Positions 57,559-64,000 of a DNA stretch of 64,000 nucleotides are shown one piece after another (position 1 is the first letter of the stretch; the number at the start of each line of letters is the position of its first letter). The notes under the pieces were generated by a model. It saw only the letters and a list, made by a program, of their open reading frames with translations. It searched no databases and had not been told where the DNA came from. A program made the position numbers and the translations under genes. The stretch comes from Pseudaeromonas aegiceratis (lineage in GTDB: Bacteria > Pseudomonadota > Gammaproteobacteria > Enterobacterales > Aeromonadaceae): contig NZ_CP158016.1 of the NCBI RefSeq assembly GCF_046254905.1, positions 496,001 to 560,000 of the forward strand, given 5' to 3'.

Positions 57559-58581
57559 TTACAGACTCATGGGCATGACGCGGTTGCGGCCCAGGGCCTT
57601 GGCCTGATAGAGCAGATCGTCTACCCGGCGCATCAGGGATTCGTAGTCGTCGTCCGTCTGGTATTCGGTGACGCCAAACGAGGCGGTGATGCGGCTGACC
57701 CGCTCGCCGCTGCGTCTATCCATGATGCTCAACCGCTCTATGGCCCGGCGTAGGGCTTCGGCGAACTGGCGGGCCACCGTCAGGTTGCGCTTGGGCAACA
57801 GGATACACATCTCCTCACCGCCGATGCGGTAGGCGACTTCGCCCTCGCGGCAGGCTTCGCTCAGGCGGCGGGCCAGGGCCTTGAGCACCTGATCGCCGAA
57901 CAGGTGACCGTACTGGTCGTTGAGGCGCTTGAAGTGGTCTATGTCCATCAGCACCAGCGCAAAGGGACTCTTGTTGCTGAGGTAGCCCCGCAGCGCCTCG
58001 TCGAAGGCCCGGCGGTTCAACAGGCCGGTGAGGGCATCCTGATAGGCCAGCTCCCGGCTCTTGGCCAGGCTCTGCTTGAGCTCGGCGATCTCGTTATTGG
58101 CCTCGGCCAGCTGGGCGCTGAACAGCCGGGTGCTCTGGCTGATGCCCCGGCCGCCCTGGATCAGCTCCCGCACCAGACCCGTGGTCTCCTCAATGGACAG
58201 CCCCTCGCTTTCGAAGCGGCTCAGCTTGGCGAAGCTGTTTTCCAGCACCTGCTGGAACTGGCCGGTATCGTTCAGGGTGTCGGCCATGGTGGCGCCCAGC
58301 TCCAGCAGCATGGCCTCCAGGCTGAGCTTGGTCTGCTCCAGGCTCTGGCTGGTTTCGTCCGCCACATGCTGCTGATAGAGACGCTCGCTGGTATGGGCCG
58401 AGCAGTGGCCCTGCTGGCGGATGGAGTCGTCGATGGCCTGGCTCAGCTCGGGGTTGCGTTGTGCCACATAGGTGTACCAGACCGCATAATTGGTGGGCGT
58501 GGTGGGGATCTGGTACTTGATCATCAGGGGCAGCGCCTGCTTCAGGTAGGCGCTGGCCTCGGTAAAGCTGTCTTTGGACAT
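57559..58581 (-). CDS. Diguanylate cyclase (GGDEF domain, GGEEM variant)
   Basis: A 340-residue soluble protein. The N-terminal half (about residues 1-165) is helical with a coiled coil (LAEANNEIAELKQSLAKSREL) before the GGDEF domain that begins DALTGLLNRRAFDEAL. The active-site motif is RIGGEEM, with Met in the last place instead of Phe; the two Glu that bind metal are kept. The inhibitory I-site is RxxE (REGE), not RxxD, so product feedback may be weak. It probably makes cyclic-di-GMP. The N-terminal region (PTTPTNYAVWYTYVAQRNPEL) is found in other cyclases of this type and may sense a signal. Confidence 0.88.
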   Translation of the reverse strand: MSKDSFTEASAYLKQALPLMIKYQIPTTPTNYAVWYTYVAQRNPELSQAIDDSIRQQGHCSAHTSERLYQQHVADETSQSLEQTKLSLEAMLLELGATMADTLNDTGQFQQVLENSFAKLSRFESEGLSIEETTGLVRELIQGGRGISQSTRLFSAQLAEANNEIAELKQSLAKSRELAYQDALTGLLNRRAFDEALRGYLSNKSPFALVLMDIDHFKRLNDQYGHLFGDQVLKALARRLSEACREGEVAYRIGGEEMCILLPKRNLTVARQFAEALRRAIERLSIMDRRSGERVSRITASFGVTEYQTDDDYESLMRRVDDLLYQAKALGRNRVMPMSL

Positions 58582-58660
58582 GAGTGTTCTCTGGCTGCAC
58601 AGGGTGCCGGCGTTGGGCTCAGTGTAAGCCGGCCGTTGCCGATTGTCTGTGAAATCGTCG

Positions 58661-58690
58661 CTGCCAATGGCAACTGGCTTTCGTTATACT
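58661..58690 (+). promoter_or_regulatory. Possible promoter of rnr
   Basis: CTGCCA (58661-58666), 18 bp spacer, TATACT (58685-58690), 38 bp before the rnr start. The -10 is good and the -35 is weak. Confidence 0.4.
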
Positions 58691-58728
58691 TTTGACGTCC
58701 CTCAAAATTCTGACAGGCCTGCCGACTT

Positions 58729-61128
58729 ATGTCCTCCCAAGATACGCCCGCACAAGATCCCTTCCTGGCCCGCGAAGCCGAAAAATACGACAACCCCATT
58801 CCCAGCCGTGAGTTCATCCTCGCCATCATAGAGCAGCGCCAGGCGCCGGTATCCCATGCCGAGCTGGTGACCGAGTTCAACCTGCAGGAAGAGGAGCAGG
58901 TCGAAGCGCTGCGGCGTCGTCTGCGGGCCATGGAGCGGGATGGCCAGCTGATCTTCACCCGGGCCAAGAGCTACGCCCTGCCGTCGCGCATGAACCTGGT
59001 GAAGGGCACTGTGCTGGGTCACAAGGATGGCTTCGGCTTCCTGCGTCCCGAGGGCGGTGGCAGCGATCTGTTCCTGGGCCCGCGGGAGATGAGCGGCCTG
59101 ATGCACGGCGACTTCGTGCTGGTGCAGCCCACCCGCACCGATGCCAAGGGGCGGCAGGAGGCTCGTCTGGTGCGCCTGCTGCAATCCCGCGAGCTGGAGA
59201 TCGTCGGCCGTTACTTCATCGAGAACGAGGTCTGCTTCGTGGTGCCCGATGACAGCCGCATCGACCAGGACATCCTGATCCCCGCCGGCAAGAACCTGGG
59301 GGCGCGTCAGGGCCAGATGGTGGTGGCGCGCATCACCCAGCGGCCCACCGCCCGGGTCAACGCCATGGGCGAGGTGATCGAGGTGCTGGGCGATCACATG
59401 GAACCTGGCATGGAGATCGAGGTGGCCATTCGCAACTATGGCATCCCCCATGTCTGGCCGTCCGAGGTGCTGACCCAGATCAAGGATCTCCATGAGGAGG
59501 TCTCGGAAGAGGCCAAGGCGGGCCGAGTGGATCTGCGGGGCATCCCCCTGGTGACCATAGACGGTGAGGATGCCCGGGACTTCGACGATGCGGTGTTCTG
59601 TCAGGCCAAGCCCGCCGGTGGCTGGCGCCTGTGGGTGGCCATCGCCGACGTCTCCTACTATGTGCGACCGGGCCAGCCGCTGGATCATGAGGCCGAGCTG
59701 CGGGGCAACTCAGTCTACTTCCCCGAGCAGGTGATCCCCATGCTGCCGGAGGTGCTGTCCAACGGCCTCTGCTCCTTGAATCCCCAGGTGGATCGCCTGT
59801 GCATGGTGTGCGAGATGACCATCTCCGCCCAGGGCAAGCTCTCCGGTTACCGCTTCTACGAGGGGGTGATGAACTCCCACGCCCGCCTCACCTACTCCAA
59901 GGTGGCGGCCATCCTGGACGGGGACCCGCGCCTGCGGGAGCATTACGGCCCCCTGGTGCCCTACCTGGAAGAGCTGCACAAGCTCTATCACGCCCTGAAG
60001 CGCAACCGTCATCAGCGCGGCGCCGTGGAGTTTGAGAGCGACGAGACCCGCTTCGTGTTCAACGCTCAGCGCAAGATCGAACGCATCGTGCCCCTCATCC
60101 GCAACGACGCCCACAAGATCATCGAAGAGTGCATGATCCAGGCGAACGTGGCGGCGGCCCGCTTCATCGAGCACCACGAGGCCGATACCCTGTTCCGTAT
60201 CCACGAGCGGCCCGGCGAGATGAAGCTGGAGACCTTCCGCCACTTCCTGGCCGAACTGGGGCTGGAGCTCAAGGGCGGGCTGGAGCCCGAGCCGCGGGAC
60301 TTCGCCGACCTGGCGGAGCTGGTGCAGGACAGGCCCGATGCCGAGCTCATCAACACCATGCTGCTGCGCTCCATGCAGCAGGCGGTGTACAGCGCCGACA
60401 ACCAGGGCCACTTCGGCCTGGCGCTCAAGTCCTACGCCCACTTCACCTCGCCCATCCGCCGCTACCCGGATCTGGTGCTGCACCGGGCCATCAAGTTCCA
60501 GCTGGCCAAGGAGCAGGGCAAACCCAAGCACAAGTGGACCCCCACCGGCGGCTACAACTACCAGTACGACGAGGTGGCGCCCCTGGGCGAGCAGTGCTCC
60601 ATGACAGAGCGGCGCGCCGACGAGGCCACCCGGGACGTGGCGGACTGGCTCAAGTGCGAATACATGCAGGATCACGTGGGGGACGAGTTGGACGGGGTCA
60701 TCGCCTCGGTCACCGGCTTCGGCCTGTTCGTCCGTCTGTCCGAGCTGCACATCGATGGCCTGGTGCACATCAGCACCCTGACCAACGACTACTACCAGTT
60801 CGACCCGGCCCGCCAGACCCTGATCGGCCAGACCTTCCGTCGGGTCTACCGGCTGGGGGACAAGGTGCGGGTCAAGGTGATGGGCGTCAGCCTGGATGAT
60901 CGCAAGATCGACTTCGTGCTGGTGGAGGACGGGGTCGCCCTCGGTGGCAACGGGGGCAAGAGCGGCAAGGGGGCGCGCCAAAAGCCGGCGCCCGCGGCGG
61001 CCAGGAAGGGCCCGGCCAAAGCCGCCCGAGCCGGTGACGGCAAGAAGCGCAAGAGCAGCAAAAAACCGGAGGCGGATGCCGACAAGAAGGTGCCGTCCAA
61101 GGCTAAACGTCAAGGCAAGAAGAAATGA
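58729..61128 (+). CDS. rnr: Ribonuclease R
   Basis: A 799-residue 3'-5' exoribonuclease that degrades structured RNA. The order is an N-terminal helix-turn-helix (PIPSREFILAIIEQRQAPVSHAELV), two cold-shock domains, the RNB catalytic domain with DARDFDDAVF metal-binding aspartates, an S1 domain (GVIASVTGFGLFVRLSELHIDGLVHISTL) and a Lys/Ala-rich tail of about 60 residues. The length is like E. coli (813). The stop overlaps the start of rlmB by 4 bp, the conserved rnr-rlmB operon. Confidence 0.96.
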   Translation: MSSQDTPAQDPFLAREAEKYDNPIPSREFILAIIEQRQAPVSHAELVTEFNLQEEEQVEALRRRLRAMERDGQLIFTRAKSYALPSRMNLVKGTVLGHKDGFGFLRPEGGGSDLFLGPREMSGLMHGDFVLVQPTRTDAKGRQEARLVRLLQSRELEIVGRYFIENEVCFVVPDDSRIDQDILIPAGKNLGARQGQMVVARITQRPTARVNAMGEVIEVLGDHMEPGMEIEVAIRNYGIPHVWPSEVLTQIKDLHEEVSEEAKAGRVDLRGIPLVTIDGEDARDFDDAVFCQAKPAGGWRLWVAIADVSYYVRPGQPLDHEAELRGNSVYFPEQVIPMLPEVLSNGLCSLNPQVDRLCMVCEMTISAQGKLSGYRFYEGVMNSHARLTYSKVAAILDGDPRLREHYGPLVPYLEELHKLYHALKRNRHQRGAVEFESDETRFVFNAQRKIERIVPLIRNDAHKIIEECMIQANVAAARFIEHHEADTLFRIHERPGEMKLETFRHFLAELGLELKGGLEPEPRDFADLAELVQDRPDAELINTMLLRSMQQAVYSADNQGHFGLALKSYAHFTSPIRRYPDLVLHRAIKFQLAKEQGKPKHKWTPTGGYNYQYDEVAPLGEQCSMTERRADEATRDVADWLKCEYMQDHVGDELDGVIASVTGFGLFVRLSELHIDGLVHISTLTNDYYQFDPARQTLIGQTFRRVYRLGDKVRVKVMGVSLDDRKIDFVLVEDGVALGGNGGKSGKGARQKPAPAAARKGPAKAARAGDGKKRKSSKKPEADADKKVPSKAKRQGKKK

Positions 61129-61859
61129 GTAGTGAGATGATCTACGGCATTCATGCCGTTACCGCCCTGCTGGAGACCGCGCCCGAGCGCTTCATCGAGG
61201 CCTGGGCCCTCAAGGGGCGGGAGGATGACCGCCTGCTGCCCCTGCTGAACCTGCTGCGCAAGTACGGCGTCAGCATCCAGTTCGTGCAGCGCAAGACCCT
61301 GGATGACAAGGCCGAGGGGGCCATCCACCAGGGCATCATTGCCCGCATCAAGGAGGGCAAGAAGTACGAGGAGGCGGATCTGTGGGATTTGCTGGATAAG
61401 CAGCCGCACCCCTTCCTGCTGGTGCTGGACGGCGTCACCGACCCCCACAACCTGGGGGCCTGCCTGCGCAGCGCCGATGCCGCCGGGGTCCATGCTCTGA
61501 TAGTGCCGCGGGACAAGTCGGTGAGCCTCAACGCCACCGCCCGCAAGGTGGCCTGCGGCGCGGCCGAAACCGTGCCCTTCATCCAGGTCACCAACCTGGC
61601 CCGCACCCTGCGGGAGCTCAAAGATCGCAACGTCTGGGTGGTGGGTACCGCCGGTGAGACAGACGACGAGCTGTTCGATGCCAAGCTCACCGGGCCCCTG
61701 GCCCTGGTGATGGGAGCCGAAGGCAGCGGGCTGCGCCGCCTGACCCGGGAGCATTGCGATCAGCTGATCCGCATCCCCATGGCCGGCGCCGTGTCCAGCC
61801 TCAACGTCTCCGTGGCCACCGGCATCTGCCTGTTTGAAGCGGTGCGCCAGCGCCGTTGA
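61125..61859 (+). CDS. rlmB: 23S rRNA (guanosine-2'-O)-methyltransferase RlmB
   Basis: A 244-residue SpoU-family methyltransferase for Gm2251 of 23S rRNA. The N-terminal substrate-binding domain begins MIYGIHAVTALLE; the knotted domain has motifs DPHNLGACLRSADAAG, VMGAEGSGLRRL and PMAGAVSSLNVSVATGICL. Length matches E. coli (243). The ATG overlaps the rnr stop by 4 bp. Confidence 0.96.
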   Translation: MSSEMIYGIHAVTALLETAPERFIEAWALKGREDDRLLPLLNLLRKYGVSIQFVQRKTLDDKAEGAIHQGIIARIKEGKKYEEADLWDLLDKQPHPFLLVLDGVTDPHNLGACLRSADAAGVHALIVPRDKSVSLNATARKVACGAAETVPFIQVTNLARTLRELKDRNVWVVGTAGETDDELFDAKLTGPLALVMGAEGSGLRRLTREHCDQLIRIPMAGAVSSLNVSVATGICLFEAVRQRR

Positions 61860-61899
61860 GCCTGCCAGCCTGGGGGCGGTGACAAAATCGACACAGGGA

Positions 61900-61928
61900 T
61901 TGCCACCGCCCCGTCTCCCACGTACAAT
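61900..61928 (+). promoter_or_regulatory. Promoter of the rpsF operon
   Basis: TTGCCA (61900-61905), 17 bp spacer, TACAAT (61923-61928), then AGCGCGCC, a GC-rich start typical of growth-rate-controlled genes. The leader to rpsF is about 90 nt. Confidence 0.75.
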
Positions 61929-62025
61929 AGCGCGCCTTAAATCGGTCAACACACCAACTAAGTTCCTTGCCTTCGACGGCCCGACCGAGCCTCGACGAAG
62001 GCTACTAACCCGTAAGGAGCAATCC

Positions 62026-62412
62026 ATGCGTCATTATGAAATCGTCTTTATGGTTCATCCGGACCAGAGCGAGCAGGTTGCCGGTATGATCGAGCGTTAC
62101 ACCGGCGCGATCGAAACTTCCGGTGGCAAGATCCATCGCCTGGAAGACTGGGGCCGTCGTCAACTGGCTTACCCCATCGACAAGCTGCACAAGGCTCACT
62201 ATGTGCTGATGAACGTAGAGGCCGAACAGGCTGTGATCGACGAGCTGGAAAACAACTTCCGCTTCAACGATGCCGTTATCCGCAACATGATCATGCGTAC
62301 CAAGCAAGCTGTGACCGAAGCCTCTCCGATGGCCAAGGCTCGCGAAGAGCGCCAAGGCCGTCGCGACGATCGCGCGGAAGAAGGTGCTGCTGCTGAAGCC
62401 GCTGCTGAGTAA
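62026..62412 (+). CDS. rpsF: 30S ribosomal protein S6
   Basis: A 128-residue S6 protein beginning MRHYEIVFMVHPDQSEQVAGMIERY, with the conserved LEDWGRRQLAYPI block. It binds S18 and 16S rRNA in the platform of the 30S subunit. The ATG at 62026 has AAGGAG upstream; earlier in-frame sequence is not conserved. The C-terminal tail is Ala/Glu-rich (EEGAAAEAAAE). Codons are the AT-ending type of highly expressed genes. rpsR follows after 29 bp, with no room for priB. Confidence 0.97.
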   Translation: MRHYEIVFMVHPDQSEQVAGMIERYTGAIETSGGKIHRLEDWGRRQLAYPIDKLHKAHYVLMNVEAEQAVIDELENNFRFNDAVIRNMIMRTKQAVTEASPMAKAREERQGRRDDRAEEGAAAEAAAE

Positions 62413-62441
62413 TTACTGAGTACTTAAGAGGATCACTGCAA

Positions 62442-62672
62442 ATGGCACGTTATTTCCGTCGTCGCAAGTTCTGCCGTTTCACCGCTGAAGGCGTAACCGA
62501 GATCGATTACAAAGATATCGCTACCCTGAAGAACTACATCACTGAATCTGGCAAGATCGTACCGAGCCGTATCACAGGTACCCGCGCCAAGTATCAGCGC
62601 CAACTGGCACGCGCCATCAAGCGTGCTCGTTACCTGGCTCTGCTGCCGTACACCGATCTGCACAACAAGTGA
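62442..62672 (+). CDS. rpsR: 30S ribosomal protein S18
   Basis: A 76-residue S18 protein, nearly the same as E. coli S18 in its blocks MARYFRRRKFCRFTAEGV and RALARAIK-type KRARYLALLPYTD. AAGAGGAT precedes the ATG. It is the middle gene of rpsF-rpsR-rplI. Confidence 0.97.
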   Translation: MARYFRRRKFCRFTAEGVTEIDYKDIATLKNYITESGKIVPSRITGTRAKYQRQLARAIKRARYLALLPYTDLHNK

Positions 62673-62713
62673 TCGGCGTCTGGGCCTAACTCAACACATA
62701 CCGAGGAAAGGTA

Positions 62714-63163
62714 ATGGAAGTTATTCTGCTCGATAAGATCGCCCGTCTGGGTGGTCTGGGTGACAAGGTCACCGTTAAGTCTGGTTTTGCCCGTAACTAC
62801 CTGATCCCGCAGGGGAAGGCTGTTATGGCCACCAAGGCTAACCTGGAAATGTTCGAAGCCCGTCGCGCCGAGCTGGAAGCCAAGCTGGCTGACCAACTGG
62901 CTGCTGCCCAGGCTCGTGCCGCTCAAGTCGAAGCCCTGGAGAAGGTGGTTATCGCCTCCAAGTCTGGCGACGAAGGCAAGCTGTTCGGCTCCATCGGTAA
63001 CCGTGACGTGGCTGATGCCGTCACCGCCGCCGGTGTGACCATCTGCAAGAGCGAAGTTCGTATGCCCGAAGGCGCCCTGCGCTACACCGGCGAATACGAG
63101 ATCGCCCTGCAGCTGCACGCTGACGTTAAGACCGCCGTCAAGGTGGAAGTGGTTGCCGAGTAA
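62714..63163 (+). CDS. rplI: 50S ribosomal protein L9
   Basis: A 149-residue L9 protein beginning MEVILLDKIARLGGLGDKVTVKSGFARNYLIPQGKAV, the standard N-terminal domain, followed by the connecting helix and the C-terminal domain. GAGGAAAGG precedes the ATG. Last gene of its operon, with a terminator 19 bp after the stop. Confidence 0.97.
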   Translation: MEVILLDKIARLGGLGDKVTVKSGFARNYLIPQGKAVMATKANLEMFEARRAELEAKLADQLAAAQARAAQVEALEKVVIASKSGDEGKLFGSIGNRDVADAVTAAGVTICKSEVRMPEGALRYTGEYEIALQLHADVKTAVKVEVVAE

Positions 63164-63182
63164 TCGCGCATCCCCGATAAAG

Positions 63183-63207
63183 AACCCGCGCCTGTCGCGG
63201 GTTTTTT
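63183..63207 (+). terminator. Terminator of the rpsF-rpsR-rplI operon
   Basis: AACCCGCG-CCTGT-CGCGGGTT with six T following, 19 bp after the rplI stop. Confidence 0.9.
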
Positions 63208-63251
63208 ATTGCCCAAAATCCATCTACCCTGAGAAAAACAGGGGGTGAACC

Positions 63252-64000
63252 ATGGCGGAGTGGATCCAGGGCCGGGTGATCGGCCGACGGGATTGGAGTG
63301 ACAAGCTGTTCTCCTTGCGGGTGCAGGCCGAGCTGCCGCCCTACCAGGCGGGTCAGTTTACCCGCTTGGCCCTCGACCTGGCGGGCGAGCGGGTGGCGCG
63401 GGCCTACTCCTTCGTCAATCCGCCCAGCTCTGATCATCATGAGTTCCTGCTGGTGCGGGTGCAGGGCGGCAGGCTGAGCCCGGCGCTGGGGCAGCAGGCG
63501 GCGGGAGCTCCCCTCTGGCTGGCACCCCAGGCCGGCGGCTTCCTGACCGAGCCGGAGATCCCCGAAGGTGACCGGCTCTGGCTGCTGGCCACCGGCACCG
63601 GCATAGGGCCGTTTCTCTCCCTGCTGAGCGACGGCGCCGTGGCCCGCCGCTTTGCCCGGCTAGTTCTGGTGCACGGGGTGCGGGAGGGGGCCGAGCTGGT
63701 CTATCCCGAGTTGATCGCCCACTACAGCCGTCAGTGGGGCGAGCGGTTTGTCTATCAGCCCCTGGTGACCCGACAAGCCTGGCCCGGGGCCTTGCCGTTG
63801 CGCATTCCGGCCGCCCTGCTCCAGGGGGTGCTGGCCCAGCGGCTGGGCCTCAGTCTGGATCCGGCGCAGGATCGCGTCTTGTTGTGTGGCAACCCGGACA
63901 TGGTGGCGGACAGCCTGGCGGCGCTGGAGGCGCTGGGCTTTAGCCGCCATCGCCGGCGGGCGCCGGGCCAGGTGTTGCTGGAGAACTATTGGAGTCCGGC
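63252..64000 (+). CDS. fpr: Ferredoxin/flavodoxin-NADP+ reductase, cut at window end
   Basis: The first 249 residues of a ferredoxin-NADP+ reductase (E. coli Fpr is 248). The FAD site RAYSFVNPPS, the NADPH-binding LLATGTGIGPFLSLL and VLVHGVREGAELVY, and LLCGNPDMV near the end are present. It starts at the ATG at 63252, with GGGGGTGA upstream. The reading frame runs open to the last base, with LLENYW reached, so only a few codons and the stop are probably missing. It supplies electrons to flavodoxin or ferredoxin, for example in iron-sulfur and radical SAM metabolism. Confidence 0.93.
   Translation, partial: MAEWIQGRVIGRRDWSDKLFSLRVQAELPPYQAGQFTRLALDLAGERVARAYSFVNPPSSDHHEFLLVRVQGGRLSPALGQQAAGAPLWLAPQAGGFLTEPEIPEGDRLWLLATGTGIGPFLSLLSDGAVARRFARLVLVHGVREGAELVYPELIAHYSRQWGERFVYQPLVTRQAWPGALPLRIPAALLQGVLAQRLGLSLDPAQDRVLLCGNPDMVADSLAALEALGFSRHRRRAPGQVLLENYWSP

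Overview
The window looks like chromosomal DNA from a GC-rich gammaproteobacterium. Gene content and order match enteric/Aeromonas-type genomes: mutY-yggX, trmB-yggL, tolC//nudF-yqiB-cpdA-yqiA-parE, parC-plsC, rnr-rlmB, rpsF-rpsR-rplI. The high GC content, an N-type ATPase operon and the lack of priB between rpsF and rpsR suggest an Aeromonadales relative such as Zobellella or Oceanimonas; that placement is inference. Most of the window is ordinary core genome, with accessory cassettes set between core blocks.

Layout. 1-7.4 kb is a guanidino-compound/amino-acid locus: two ABC permeases, two tandem ureohydrolases (one resembling 3-guanidinopropionase), a periplasmic binding protein, a divergent LysR regulator, a creatinase-like protein with an eroded active site, and a threonine aldolase. 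7.4-10 kb holds a cold-shock gene with a long leader and the ytfH/qorB redox pair. 10.1-16.8 kb is a complete nine-gene N-type ATPase operon (atpDCQRBEFAG). 16.9-27.3 kb has six tRNA genes in three transcription units, an acyltransferase, the AmmeMemoRadiSam trio, ecotin, EptA, a FadL porin and a PepSY/DUF2946 pair. 27.4-30.8 kb is mprA-emrA-emrB, with a shared operator-like sequence. 30.8-34.1 kb is yggX-mutY//hdeD-like-trmB-yggL. Two IS4-family elements (34131-35556 and 47083-48507) each sit inside the hairpin of a Rho-independent terminator. 35.6-47 kb carries speE, tolC, an inserted TetR-HlyD-ABC efflux cassette, and nudF-yqiB-cpdA-yqiA-parE. 48.7-54.3 kb has cell-envelope genes (lipoprotein, L,D-transpeptidase, EF-hand protein, M48 protease/LemA), a DNA-mimic protein and a hemerythrin. 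54.4-64 kb is parC-plsC, a diguanylate cyclase, rnr-rlmB, rpsF-rpsR-rplI and a cut-off fpr.

How the parts fit. The first locus imports and hydrolyses guanidino compounds, giving urea plus an amine or amino acid. EmrAB needs an outer-membrane channel and TolC is encoded about 7 kb away; the TetR-HlyD-ABC exporter sits directly beside tolC and probably uses it too. The N-ATPase is most likely a second, auxiliary rotary ATPase, because no standard atpIBEFHAGDC operon is present here.

The most interesting structure I found is in the two IS copies. Both insertions are centred within about 1 bp on the axis of a terminator hairpin. The element also carries its own inward-facing terminator-like hairpins at both ends, so it may replace the termination it destroys. 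I saw no CRISPR array, prophage, defence island or clearly new multi-gene system.
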